From Oceanimonas pelagia (lineage in GTDB: Bacteria; Pseudomonadota; Gammaproteobacteria; Enterobacterales; Aeromonadaceae), in assembly GCF_030849025.1 (NCBI RefSeq), contig NZ_CP118224.1:852001-916000 (forward strand): a DNA stretch of 64,000 bases, in the 5' to 3' direction. The translations under genes and the position numbers were made by a program. Under the pieces are notes generated by a model. That model was not told the origin of the DNA and made no database searches. It saw only the letters and a program-made list of their open reading frames with translations. Positions 54,385-64,000 of the stretch are shown piece after piece (position 1 is the stretch's first letter; every line of letters begins with the position of its first letter).

Positions 54385-54660
54385 TCAGGGCCGGGTGTCT
54401 TGCAGTATTTCGTCCAGTTTTTGTTCCGCGGCCCTTGAAGCCTGCTCCAGCACCTGCCGGTGGCGCTTTTGCTGTTGCGCCATTACCTCGGGCTCGGGAC
54501 GGGGGGCGGGCAGGGCAGTGGGCTCACCGGCGTGCAGGCCGGTTTCCATTACCTCATCAATGTGATCTTCCACTTTGGCGGCGGGACCGTGAGGTTCACA
54601 GCCGGTGAGGGCCGAAAGGACGGAAAGTATGGCGAACAAAGCGGGGAGGTGTTGTTTCAT
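54385..54660 (-). CDS. Small lipoprotein
   Basis: A 91-aa protein with signal and lipobox (SVLSALTGC), a Pro/Glu-rich middle (ALPAPRPEPEVM) and a charged helical end (QKRHRQVLEQASRAAEQKLDE, split). Not recognised. AGGAG lies 9 bases before the ATG at 54660. It lies 235 bases upstream of the other lipoprotein gene in the same direction; the two may be related in role. Confidence 0.65.
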   Translation of the reverse strand: MKQHLPALFAILSVLSALTGCEPHGPAAKVEDHIDEVMETGLHAGEPTALPAPRPEPEVMAQQQKRHRQVLEQASRAAEQKLDEILQDTRP

Positions 54661-54720
54661 GTCAGGCTCCTGTTCAGACAAACATCGGCCATGGCACTTG
54701 TTGAGACCATGCGGGCATTA

Positions 54721-54753
54721 ACATCAAGGGCACCATGTGGGTGCCCTTGATGT
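54721..54753 (-). terminator. Hairpin after cysS
   Basis: ACATCAAGGGCACC-5 nt-GGTGCCCTTGATGT: a perfect 14-bp stem 18 bases after the cysS stop. Only a short TTAA follows leftward, so termination may be weak; RNA 3'-end protection is also possible. Confidence 0.7.
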
Positions 54754-54770
54754 GATTTTCAACCCCGGTG

Positions 54771-56150
<1,380 letters not shown>

Positions 56151-56298
56151 GTTCGAGTGTCTTGGTGGTGAGGGTTAAGGGTAACAGCGCTTATTGAACC
56201 GTTAATGGCCACCCGGTGCAAGCCCGGGCGACATTCGGCGCCCAGACATGATTTAATAACGGCCCGCAACGGCAGAGCGACTCAAGGGAGAGCAGGGC

Positions 56299-56979
56299 AT
56301 GCGCATACTGGTGGTGGAAGACAATCCCGACATACTGGTGAACATTGTCGATTACCTCGGCCTCAAGGGTTGTGTCGTCGACGCCCTGGGCAACGGCGCC
56401 GCCGCCGAGGCGCTGCTGGCCCGGCAAGAGTTCGACCTGCTGGTGCTGGATCTGGGCCTGCCGGGGCTCGACGGCCTGGAGCTGTGCCGGCGGCTGCGCC
56501 GGGAGCTGAACCCCATGCCGGTGCTGATGCTCACCGCCCGCGATACCCTGCACGACAAGCTGGCCGGATTTGAGGTGGGCGCCGACGATTACCTGGTCAA
56601 GCCCTTTGCCCTGCCGGAGCTGTGGTCGCGCATTCAGGCGGTACTGAAGCGCAGCCAGCGGCAACTGGTGCGCCGGCTGACGGTGGCGGATCTGACCCTG
56701 GATCTGGATACCTTGCGGGTCAGCCGTCAGGGACGCAACATCAACCTCAACCCCAAATGCCTGAAATTGCTGGAAGTGCTGATGAAACAGTCTCCCGGGG
56801 TGGTCAGCCGGGCGACCTTGGCCAGCCAGCTGTGGGCCGACGAGCCCCCCGACAGCGACGGTCTCAAGTCGCACATCTACCTGCTGCGCAGCGCCATCGA
56901 CAAGCCCTTTGACCGGCCGCTGCTGCACACGGTGCACGGCCAGGGATACCGGCTGGCAGCCACCGACTCATGCGCCTGA
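56299..56979 (+). CDS. OmpR-family response regulator
   Basis: A 226-aa regulator. Receiver domain with phosphoacceptor D51 (LLVLDLGLPGLDG), Lys in DDYLVKPFALPEL; winged-helix DNA-binding domain (VSRATLASQLWADEP, HTVHGQGYRL). It overlaps the kinase gene by 10 bases. With eptA directly after the kinase it looks like a PmrA-like or CarR-like regulator of envelope modification, which is inference from order. Confidence 0.9.
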   Translation: MRILVVEDNPDILVNIVDYLGLKGCVVDALGNGAAAEALLARQEFDLLVLDLGLPGLDGLELCRRLRRELNPMPVLMLTARDTLHDKLAGFEVGADDYLVKPFALPELWSRIQAVLKRSQRQLVRRLTVADLTLDLDTLRVSRQGRNINLNPKCLKLLEVLMKQSPGVVSRATLASQLWADEPPDSDGLKSHIYLLRSAIDKPFDRPLLHTVHGQGYRLAATDSCA

Positions 56980-58220
56980 GCATTAATGCCCGGCTGCAGT
57001 GGGTGCTCAACCTGCTGATCGTCAGCCTGAGTCTGGTGGCGGCGGTGGCCATGGTGCTGCTGGTGTTCTGGTTTGAACGCAGTCTGTTTTACAACCACCT
57101 GCACAGCGACCTGCTCGATCAGGTGCATGCCCATGCCGATGAGCGGCAACCACTGGTGTTGTCCATGACCGACACCACCTACTACAAGCTGCCCGCCGCA
57201 GAGCAGACGCTGTTGCCCAAAGCCTTTCGGGACTACCCGGAGGGCGGCCACGAGGTGCTGCTGGACGACGGGGCCTACAACCTGTTTGTGCATTACCAGC
57301 CCGGCTGGGTGCATGTGCTGGTGCAGGATCAGAGCGAGTTTGAGCGTTACGAACTGCGGGTGTTTGGCGGCGCCGCCCTGGCGGTGCTGGCAGTATGGAT
57401 TCTGGGCTTCTGGCTGTCGCGCCGGCTCAGCCGGCAGATCCTGCAGCCGGTGTCCCGTCTGGCCCGGGACGTGGCCCGGTTACGGCAGCAGCCCGGTGCC
57501 CGCCTGCAGGGGCATTACCCAGACGATGAAACCGGCGTGCTGGCCCGCACCTTTGAGGATTATGCGGCCCGATTACACACCCTGCTGCAACGGGAACAGC
57601 AGTTTTCCGCCAATGCCAGCCACGAACTGCGCACGCCCATGATGGTGATCCGCGGCGCCCTCGACATGCTGCGGGAAACCGGCAGCGGCAGGGCGGCGGA
57701 ACGCCGCCAGCTTAATCGTATTGAAGGCGCGCTGCACGACATGCAGCAGCAGGTGGAGCTGTTTTTGCAACTGTCCCGTTCCCCCGAGGCGGCGACCCGC
57801 CACGACACGCCCGTGCCCCTGGGCCGGCTGGCGGCCAGCTGCATTGAGGCCTGGCAGGCCCGGGCGCATGCCCGGGGGCTGACCCTGGAGCTGAAGGCCG
57901 AGGGTGGCGCCGGCGACGGACCCGCGCTGCCCGCCACCCTGACCGCGGCGGTGATCAACAACCTGTTGCGCAACGCCCTGGAGCACACCTCCGAGGGGCG
58001 GGTGGAGCTGTGCCTGGGGCCGGACTGGCTGGCGGTGATCGACAGCGGCGCCGGCATTGATCCGGAAGTGCTGGCGCGGGTGCGGGAGCGGGGCATCAGC
58101 GGCGGCGCCGGCTTTGGCCTGGGGCTGGCCATTGTCGAACGCATTTGCGAACACCAGGGCTGGCGCCTGAGTCTGGCGCCCAACCGGCCAAAAGGAACCC
58201 GGGTGCGCATCGGGTTTTGA
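56970..58220 (+). CDS. Sensor histidine kinase
   Basis: A 416-aa kinase. TM1 about 12-34, a periplasmic sensor of about 95 residues, TM2 about 133-150, a HAMP-like linker, HisKA with H218 (NASHELRTPMMVIRG) and HATPase_c with N box (INNLLRNALEHT) and GAGFGLGLAIVERI. Partner of the upstream regulator. Ligands such as polymyxin, acid or metals are possible but not shown. Confidence 0.9.
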   Translation: MRLSINARLQWVLNLLIVSLSLVAAVAMVLLVFWFERSLFYNHLHSDLLDQVHAHADERQPLVLSMTDTTYYKLPAAEQTLLPKAFRDYPEGGHEVLLDDGAYNLFVHYQPGWVHVLVQDQSEFERYELRVFGGAALAVLAVWILGFWLSRRLSRQILQPVSRLARDVARLRQQPGARLQGHYPDDETGVLARTFEDYAARLHTLLQREQQFSANASHELRTPMMVIRGALDMLRETGSGRAAERRQLNRIEGALHDMQQQVELFLQLSRSPEAATRHDTPVPLGRLAASCIEAWQARAHARGLTLELKAEGGAGDGPALPATLTAAVINNLLRNALEHTSEGRVELCLGPDWLAVIDSGAGIDPEVLARVRERGISGGAGFGLGLAIVERICEHQGWRLSLAPNRPKGTRVRIGF

Positions 58221-58314
58221 CCTTTTTTTCACTGAGCCCCGATTAACCTCAATGGCAGTTTGCCGCGTCCGGCCCCGGCCGTGAACGCGGCCTGTTCTGT
58301 TGTTGAGGCCGATA

Positions 58315-59946
58315 ATGGATACTTCTTCCCGTTCAAGCATTTCTTCCCGCCGGCTGGTACTGCTGCTGGCGCTGTATTTCTTTTTTGTTCTCAACCTGCC
58401 GCTCACCACCCGGCTGGCCGGCATACTGGAAGGGCTGGACGGCGTCAGCGCCGGTTTTGTGCTGTCCATTCCGGTGTTCTTTGTGGCGGCGCTCAACCTG
58501 CTGTTTACCCTGGTGGCGGTGAAATACCTGGAAAAGGGCATTTTCATCACGCTGCTGTTGCTGTCGTCCGCGGTCAGTTACGCCATGTTTGAATACGGCG
58601 TGGTGTTTGACCGGGACATGATGGCCAACATCATGCAGACCCACCGGGGCGAGGCCAGCTCCTACCTGAACGTGGCCTCGGTGCTGTGGTTCGGACTGAC
58701 CGGCCTGCTGCCGGCGCTGCTGGTGGCCCGGGTGCGTATTGAGCATGGCGGTGTGCTTAAGGATCTGCGGTGGAAGGGGGTGTCGGTGCTGGGCTCGCTG
58801 GCCGCCATCGGGCTCGTCGCCGCCGGTTACTACCAGGATTACGCCTCGGTGGGGCGTAATCACAACTACCTGAAACAGCTGATCATTCCTACCTATTACC
58901 TCTCCAGTGCCGGTGGTTATATTGATCAGACCTACCTGACAGAAACGCTGCCCTGGCGCCCGCTGGGAGAGGATGCAAGCGTCGCGCGGCCTCATCGAAA
59001 CGGCAAACCCAACCTGCTGGTGCTGATGGTGGGGGAAACCGCCAGGGGCATGAACTTTGAGCTGAACGGTTACCCCCGCGACACCAATGCCTTTACGCGG
59101 GAGCAGGGGGTGGTGTCGTTTCAGTCGGTGAGCTCCTGCGGCACCGCCACCGCGGTGTCGGTGCCCTGCATGTTCTCGCGCCAGTCCCATGACGACTACG
59201 ATGCCGGCCAGGCCGGACGGCAGGACAATCTGCTGGATGTGCTCAGCCACGCCGGGCTCGACATCACCTGGCTGGACAACGACGGTGGCTGCAAGGGGGT
59301 ATGCGAGCGGGTGGCCACCCGGACGTTTCGTCCCGAAGACGGCGGCCCCCTGTGCGACGGCGATTATTGCCAGGATGGTGTTCTGCTTGAGCCCCTGCAC
59401 CAGGCTCTGGAACGGCCCGGCTCGCAGGACAGGGTGCTGGTGCTGCACATGGTGGGCAGCCACGGCCCCACCTACTACCAGCGTTATCCGGCGGAGTTTG
59501 CCCACTTTACCCCCGACTGCCGGCGCAGCGACATTCAGAACTGCAGCGCCCGGGAGCTGGTGAACACCTATGACAACACCCTTTACTACAGCGACTACAT
59601 CATCAGCCGGGTACTGACGGCGCTGAAACAGCATAGCAATGAGTGGAACACCGGCCTGCTGTATCTCTCCGATCACGGCGAGTCCCTGGGCGAGAGCGGT
59701 CTCTACCTGCACGGCATGCCCTATGCACTGGCGCCGGAGCAGCAGACACGGGTGCCGCTGCTGCTGTGGTTGTCCGGTGAGTTTGAGCGGGAAATCGGGC
59801 TGAACCGCCGGTGCCTGCAACAACAGGCCCGGGAAGGCCGCTTCTCCCATGACAACCTGTTTGACTCTGTGCTGGGGCTGATGGGGGTAAGCACCCGGGT
59901 GTACCGGGCTGAACTGGACATGCTGGCCCCCTGCCGGCTTGGCTGA
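58315..59946 (+). CDS. eptA: EptA/MCR-like phosphoethanolamine-lipid A transferase
   Basis: A 543-aa protein with five N-terminal helices and a periplasmic alkaline-phosphatase-like domain. Zinc and catalytic motifs: E241 in MVGETARGMNFELNGY, the nucleophilic Thr in SSCGTATAVSVPCMF, and YLSDHGESLGESGLYLHG. Paired cysteines (NDGGCKGVC, LCDGDYC, PDCRRSDIQNC) match EptA/MCR. It transfers phosphoethanolamine from phosphatidylethanolamine to lipid A, lowering cationic-peptide binding and releasing diacylglycerol. The ATG at 58315 has GAGG upstream. It lies 94 bases after the kinase. It is a chromosomal relative, not shown to be a mobile mcr. Confidence 0.92.
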   Translation: MDTSSRSSISSRRLVLLLALYFFFVLNLPLTTRLAGILEGLDGVSAGFVLSIPVFFVAALNLLFTLVAVKYLEKGIFITLLLLSSAVSYAMFEYGVVFDRDMMANIMQTHRGEASSYLNVASVLWFGLTGLLPALLVARVRIEHGGVLKDLRWKGVSVLGSLAAIGLVAAGYYQDYASVGRNHNYLKQLIIPTYYLSSAGGYIDQTYLTETLPWRPLGEDASVARPHRNGKPNLLVLMVGETARGMNFELNGYPRDTNAFTREQGVVSFQSVSSCGTATAVSVPCMFSRQSHDDYDAGQAGRQDNLLDVLSHAGLDITWLDNDGGCKGVCERVATRTFRPEDGGPLCDGDYCQDGVLLEPLHQALERPGSQDRVLVLHMVGSHGPTYYQRYPAEFAHFTPDCRRSDIQNCSARELVNTYDNTLYYSDYIISRVLTALKQHSNEWNTGLLYLSDHGESLGESGLYLHGMPYALAPEQQTRVPLLLWLSGEFEREIGLNRRCLQQQAREGRFSHDNLFDSVLGLMGVSTRVYRAELDMLAPCRLG

Positions 59947-60025
59947 GGTGAAACCGGTTTTTGACCTTTTTTCGACCTCCCGCGCATTAGTCTGGGCCGA
60001 ATGGATCGGCGTTCTGAAGGTAACG

Positions 60026-61999
60026 ATGAGCATATTCAAACAACGGCTGGGCCCGCTGTGGCCCTTTTTCTGCTTTTTTGTACTCGACCTGGGGCTGCTC
60101 GGCGCCAGCCGGCTGGGGCTGGCGCTGTGGCAAGCGGGCAGAGTGACCGGCGCCGAGGGCTGGGGCCCGGTGCTGCTGCAGGGGCTGCGGGTGGATGTGT
60201 CCACTCTGTGCTGGCTGTTTGGCGTGCCGGCGGTGTTCACCCTGCTGCTGGCCGGCAAACATGGCCCCGGCCGCGCCTGGCAGTGGCTGATGCGGGTGTG
60301 GCTGACCGCAGGCACCGGCCTGCTGCTGTTGCTGGAGCTGGCCACGCCGGCCTTTATCAACACCTATGATCTGCGCCCCAACCGGCTGTTTATTGAATAC
60401 CTCATCTACCCGAAGGAGGTGTTCGGCATGCTGTGGCAGGGCCACCTGGCGGCGCTGGTGCTGGCGGGCGTGCTGGTGCCGGCGGCGGCATGGGCGCTGT
60501 GGCGCTGGTCGGGCCGGCTGTGCCGCCACCTAAGCCTGCCCGCCTGGTACTGGCGGCCGGTGCTGGCCCTGCTGGTGCTGGCGCTGGGGCTGCTTGGCGG
60601 CCGCTCCACCCTGGGACACCGCGGGCTGAACCCGGCGCTGGTGGCGTTTTCTACCGATCCGCTGGTCAATGCTCTGGTGCTGAACTCCGCCTATTCGGTG
60701 GGCTTTGCGCTCAAACAGCTGGGCAAGGAGGAAAGCGCGGCCTCCCTTTATGGCCGCATGGACCGACAGGAGTTGCTCGATACCTTATATCAGGCTCAGG
60801 GGCGGCCGGCGCAGGATTATGTCTCCGCCGCGCTGCCGAGCCTGACCCACAACACCGCCAGCTACCGGGGCAAGCCCAGGAACCTGGTGATCATTCTGGA
60901 AGAAAGTCTGGGCGCTCAGTTTGTAGGCTCGCTCGGCGGCCTGCCGCTGACCCCGGAGTTCGACAAACTGGCGCAACAGGGCTGGCTGTTTGAGCAGCTC
61001 TATGCCACCGGCACCCGCTCGGTGCGCGGCATAGAAGCGGTGATCAGCGGTTTTACCCCCACGCCGTCCCGGGCCGTGGTCAAGCTCGACAAGAGCCAGG
61101 CCGGCTTTTTTACCCTGGCGCAATTGCTGCACGAGCGGGGTTACCACACCCGGTTCATCTATGGCGGTGAGAGTCATTTCGACAACATGGCCAGCTTCTT
61201 CCTCGGCAACGGCTTTGAGCACATAGTGGATCAGCGGGATTTCGAGTCACCGGCCTTTGAGGGCGCCTGGGGCGTGAGTGACGAGGATCTGTTTGCCCGG
61301 GCGCATCAGGAATTTGAGCGGCTGCACGACGACGGCAAACCCTTTTTCAGCCTGGTGTTCAGCTCCAGCAACCACGATCCCTTTGAGTTTCCCGACGATC
61401 GCATCGAGCTCTATGAGCAGCCCAAGGCCACCCGCAACAACGCCGCCAAATACGCCGACTATGCTCTGGGCCGGTTCTTTGAGCGGGCGCGGCAGTCGGA
61501 CTACTGGCACGATACCCTGTTCCTGGTGGTGGCGGATCACGACTCGCGCACTTATGGTCCCGAGCTGGTGCCGGTGCCGCACTTTCGGGTGCCGGCCCTG
61601 CTGCTGGGTGAGGGCATCAGGCCCCGGCGCGACCACCGGCTGGTGAGCCAGATAGATCTGCCGCCCACCCTGTTGTCGCTGGCCGGCATCGACAGCGACA
61701 ACCCCATGCTGGGGCAGGATCTGACGCAATATTCCCCCAACCGGGCGCTGATGCAGTTCGATCAGAATTTCGCCCTGCTGAAGGGCAGCGACATGGTGGT
61801 GCTGCAACCGGAGCAGGACGCCCTCGGCTTTCGCTATGATGCCGGCGGGCAGCAGCTCACCCCGGCGCCGGTGAACGCCGGGCTGGCGCACCAGGCCAGG
61901 GCCTATGCGCTGTGGGGCAGCCTGGCCTACCAGCAAGGGCTGTACCGGCTGCCCGCTGGGCGCTTTATCGCCGGCCAGGCAGGGGCGGGGGTTCGCTAA
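60026..61999 (+). CDS. LTA-synthase-family phosphotransferase
   Basis: A 657-aa membrane protein with about five N-terminal helices and a periplasmic sulfatase/alkaline-phosphatase-fold domain: NLVIILEESLGAQFVGSLGG, then ATGTRSVRGIEAVISGF with a candidate nucleophile Thr, SSSNHDPFEFPDDR and VVADHDSRTYG. The family uses phosphatidylglycerol (LtaS, OpgB) or PE to modify glycans; in Gram-negatives the acceptor is often unknown. The longer open frame from 59939 overlaps eptA; the ATG at 60026 has GAAGG upstream and begins the first helix. Probably co-regulated with eptA. Confidence 0.85.
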   Translation: MSIFKQRLGPLWPFFCFFVLDLGLLGASRLGLALWQAGRVTGAEGWGPVLLQGLRVDVSTLCWLFGVPAVFTLLLAGKHGPGRAWQWLMRVWLTAGTGLLLLLELATPAFINTYDLRPNRLFIEYLIYPKEVFGMLWQGHLAALVLAGVLVPAAAWALWRWSGRLCRHLSLPAWYWRPVLALLVLALGLLGGRSTLGHRGLNPALVAFSTDPLVNALVLNSAYSVGFALKQLGKEESAASLYGRMDRQELLDTLYQAQGRPAQDYVSAALPSLTHNTASYRGKPRNLVIILEESLGAQFVGSLGGLPLTPEFDKLAQQGWLFEQLYATGTRSVRGIEAVISGFTPTPSRAVVKLDKSQAGFFTLAQLLHERGYHTRFIYGGESHFDNMASFFLGNGFEHIVDQRDFESPAFEGAWGVSDEDLFARAHQEFERLHDDGKPFFSLVFSSSNHDPFEFPDDRIELYEQPKATRNNAAKYADYALGRFFERARQSDYWHDTLFLVVADHDSRTYGPELVPVPHFRVPALLLGEGIRPRRDHRLVSQIDLPPTLLSLAGIDSDNPMLGQDLTQYSPNRALMQFDQNFALLKGSDMVVLQPEQDALGFRYDAGGQQLTPAPVNAGLAHQARAYALWGSLAYQQGLYRLPAGRFIAGQAGAGVR

Positions 62000-62054
62000 C
62001 GCCGCCGCTTGCGCTAAACTCGGCAACTGAACTCAAATACTCGGAAACATGAAC

Positions 62055-62552
62055 ATGGTCACACTGCATACTACCTACGGCGACATTACCCTTAACCTGT
62101 TTGCCGACAAGGCCCCGGAAACCGTTGCCAACTTTCTGCAATACTGCCGCGACGGTCACTACGACAACACCCTGTTCCACCGGGTGATTGACGGTTTCAT
62201 GATTCAGGGCGGCGGCTACGGCCCCGGTTTTGAAGAAAAGGAAACCCGTGCCGCCATCAAGAACGAAGCCGACAATGGCCTGAGCAACAAGGTGGGCACC
62301 ATTGCCATGGCCCGCACCATGGAGCCTCACTCCGCCACCGCCCAGTTCTTTATCAACGTCAACGATAACGACTTTCTGAACTTCAAGTCTGCCACCACTC
62401 AGGGCTACGGCTACTGCGTGTTTGGCGAAGTGAGCGAAGGCATGGACGTGGTCAACAAGATCAAGGGCGTGGCCACCGGCACCCGCGGCTACATGCATCA
62501 GGATGTACCGGTCGACGACGTGCTGATCACCGGCGTGACCGTCAGCGAATAA
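62055..62552 (+). CDS. ppiB: Peptidyl-prolyl cis-trans isomerase B
   Basis: A cytosolic cyclophilin. With the ATG at 62055 it has 165 aa, near E. coli PpiB (164), beginning [10 protein letters not shown]; an ATG 6 bases earlier is possible. Active-site motifs [29 protein letters not shown] and [14 protein letters not shown] are intact. A strong hairpin terminator follows at 62574. Confidence 0.95.
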   Translation: MVTLHTTYGDITLNLFADKAPETVANFLQYCRDGHYDNTLFHRVIDGFMIQGGGYGPGFEEKETRAAIKNEADNGLSNKVGTIAMARTMEPHSATAQFFINVNDNDFLNFKSATTQGYGYCVFGEVSEGMDVVNKIKGVATGTRGYMHQDVPVDDVLITGVTVSE

Positions 62553-62573
62553 GGCGTTCCCGTTATTGCCTTG

Positions 62574-62603
62574 CAATGCCCGCCCCGGCGGGCATTGTTG
62601 TGT
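62574..62603 (+). terminator. Terminator after ppiB
   Basis: CAATGCCCGC-CCCG-GCGGGCATTG: a perfect 10-bp stem followed by TTGTGTTT. Confidence 0.85.
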
Positions 62604-62639
62604 TTGGAAGCGGACGGTGTGATACCGGATAGTTGATTA

Positions 62640-63380
62640 ATGCCCCATACCCTGTTTATTGCCGATTTGCACCTGAGTGCCGGCCGGCCCGATATTACCG
62701 CTGCCTTTCTGCACTTTATGGAGCACGAAGCCCCCGAGGCCGATGCCCTGTATGTGCTGGGGGATCTGTTTGAATTCTGGATTGGCGACGACGAGCCGAG
62801 CACACTGAACCGGCAGGTGGCGGCAGCGTTCCGGATCTGCCGCGAAGGTGGCACGCCGGTGTATTACATTCACGGCAACCGGGATTTCATGCTCGGCCGG
62901 CGTTTTGCCGCCGAGGCGGGCATGACGCTGCTGCCTGAACACAAGGTCATTGACCTGTATGGCGAGCCGGCCCTCATCATGCACGGCGACACCCTGTGCA
63001 CCGATGACGCCGGCTATCAGCGTTTCCGGCGCATCACCCGGCTTGGCTGGCTGCAATGGCTGTTTCTGCGCCTGCCGCTGCAAAAGCGGCTGAAAATCGC
63101 CGACGGCATTCGCGGCAGAAGCGCCCGGTCCAAACAGGAAAAGAGCGTCACCATCATGGACGTAAACCAGGCCGAGGTGGAACGGCAAATGCGCCGGGCC
63201 GGGGTACGGCGGCTGATCCACGGCCATACCCACAGGCCCGCCGTTCATGACTTTGAGCTGGACGGCCGGCCGGTGCAGCGGCTGGTGCTGGGCGACTGGT
63301 ACACCCAGGGCAGCGTGCTGCGCATTGGCCCTGATAATACCGAGCTGCAACGCCGTGAACTGAACAAGGACATGCCATGA
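62640..63380 (+). CDS. lpxH: UDP-2,3-diacylglucosamine diphosphatase
   Basis: A 246-aa metallophosphoesterase hydrolysing UDP-diacylglucosamine to lipid X in lipid A synthesis. Metal motifs in order: IADLHLS, VLGDLFEFWIGDDE, IHGNRDFMLG, MHGDTLCTDD and IHGHTHRPAVH. Length near E. coli (240). It overlaps dgkA by 4 bases (ATGA). Confidence 0.96.
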   Translation: MPHTLFIADLHLSAGRPDITAAFLHFMEHEAPEADALYVLGDLFEFWIGDDEPSTLNRQVAAAFRICREGGTPVYYIHGNRDFMLGRRFAAEAGMTLLPEHKVIDLYGEPALIMHGDTLCTDDAGYQRFRRITRLGWLQWLFLRLPLQKRLKIADGIRGRSARSKQEKSVTIMDVNQAEVERQMRRAGVRRLIHGHTHRPAVHDFELDGRPVQRLVLGDWYTQGSVLRIGPDNTELQRRELNKDMP

Positions 63381-63751
63381 AACCGGGCAAAACCGGACTG
63401 AAACGAGTGATTGCGGCCCTGGGTTATTCCCGCCAGGGGCTGGCGAGCGCCTGGCGCTTTGAGGCGGCCTTTCGTCAGGAATGCATGCTGGCGCTGGTGC
63501 TGGTGCCGGTTGCCCTCTGGCTGGAGCTGGGCCTGAGCGAAACCCTGTGGCTGGTGGTAAGCCTGATGCTGGTGCTGGTGGTGGAGCTGCTCAATTCCGC
63601 TATCGAGGCGGTGGTGGACCGCATTGGGCCCGAGCATCATGAGCTGGCGGGGCGGGCCAAGGACACCGCCTCGGCGGCGGTGCTGCTGACCCTGTTGCTG
63701 GCGGTGTTTGTCTGGGCCATGGTGCTGGGCAGGCATTTTCTGGCGGGCTGA
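63377..63751 (+). CDS. dgkA: Diacylglycerol kinase
   Basis: A 124-aa three-helix membrane kinase returning diacylglycerol to phosphatidate. Signature VVELLNSAIEAVVDR and RAKDTASAAV; the N-terminal ASAWRFEAAFRQE helix is conserved. Diacylglycerol is made by phospholipid headgroup transfer (EptA, LtaS/OpgB types), so the location near those genes is meaningful. Confidence 0.95.
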   Translation: MKPGKTGLKRVIAALGYSRQGLASAWRFEAAFRQECMLALVLVPVALWLELGLSETLWLVVSLMLVLVVELLNSAIEAVVDRIGPEHHELAGRAKDTASAAVLLTLLLAVFVWAMVLGRHFLAG

Positions 63752-64000
63752 AGCCGCGGCAGGCGGAGCCACACGGAAAGGAGCTTTCGCCAAACGGTAT
63801 TCATGAATGGTCACAAAGCGGTCCGAAGGGTAAAAATTTTGTGATCATTCTCGCTTTTTGAGCACCTTGCACTGGCGCCCTGGCCATGGAGAGTAACAAG
63901 GCATTAACAAGCTTAATGCGCCGATTTAAAGTATTCATTTCTGTTATGGGCGGCCAGCCTCTAGCATCAGGGACATGCGCTAATCAGCCATTCATGGGGC
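63752..64000. other. Non-coding end of the window
   Basis: 249 bases without a supported gene. It may hold the promoter of a gene beyond the edge. I see a weak CRP-half-like TGTGATCATTC at about 63840 and no hairpin of note. Confidence 0.35.

Noticed and set aside
58315-59946. A mobile mcr colistin-resistance gene
   Set aside because: No insertion sequences or composition shift around it; it sits in a chromosomal cluster with its own TCS, so an intrinsic EptA is more likely.
58333-60363. A 676-codon minus-strand open frame across eptA and the next gene
   Set aside because: Antisense shadow spanning two well-supported genes; composition His/Gln/Gly-rich and no recognisable family.

Overview
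The window is a chromosomal segment of a GC-rich, Gram-negative gammaproteobacterium. Gene content and order (pspF-sapABCDF next to pspABC-ycjXF, rbsDACBKR, yciI-yciB, cysS, folD, lpxH, dgkA) fit the Aeromonadales (Oceanimonas, Zobellella or Oceanisphaera-like). A copper nitrite reductase operon points to a marine or brackish denitrifier. The genus is inferred from protein resemblance, not shown by a marker gene.

Layout. 1-6060: the 3' part of a LapD-type c-di-GMP receptor, a small LapA-type RTX adhesin with a visible LapG cleavage motif, and an unknown 161-aa protein. 6100-13260: housekeeping genes (SIMPL-domain protein, serA, tesB, ung, a DUF3545-like gene, transaldolase, an AGCS Na+/amino-acid symporter). 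13260-17250: isochorismatase-like hydrolase, chemotaxis receptor, YkgJ-like and YceH. 17250-20030: nirK (cytochrome c fusion)-nirV-sco behind an FNR/NnrR-type box. 20130-27530: LysR regulators, yciI, yciB, a TRAP transporter operon ending in a D-Ala-D-Ala dipeptidase-like gene, and an EamA exporter. 27580-33425: the complete ribose operon with RbsR-like operator and CRP sites. 33740-44784: miaE, sapFDCBA-pspF, the divergent sigma54-driven pspABC, ycjX and ycjF.

44857-51733 is a visibly AT-rich element of about 6.9 kb, placed between tRNA-Arg(TCT) and tRNA-His(GTG), which were presumably adjacent before insertion. All its confident genes read leftward: tyrosine integrase, membrane zinc-ribbon/OB-fold protein, Mrr-type endonuclease, an SF2-helicase-like ATPase with a possible attenuator, an 811-bp AT-rich gap, a serine resolvase and a tiny secreted protein. 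It has no phage structural, conjugation or recognised methylase genes. It is the best candidate here for an undescribed system (a satellite-like or defence-carrying integrative element).

51800-64000: folD, a voltage-gated K+ channel with a C-terminal zinc ribbon, two small lipoproteins, cysS, a two-component system followed by an EptA/MCR-like phosphoethanolamine transferase and an LTA-synthase-like phosphotransferase, then ppiB, lpxH and dgkA. The last block reads as an envelope-modification cluster: the TCS may control lipid headgroup transfer, which releases diacylglycerol that DgkA can recycle.

The intergenic regions are rich in small repeats: several REP-like palindromes or palindrome pairs, one GGGGTCGGAGTCA-type element, and four loci with degenerate period-7 tandem repeats lying at or just after stop codons, on the coding strand.
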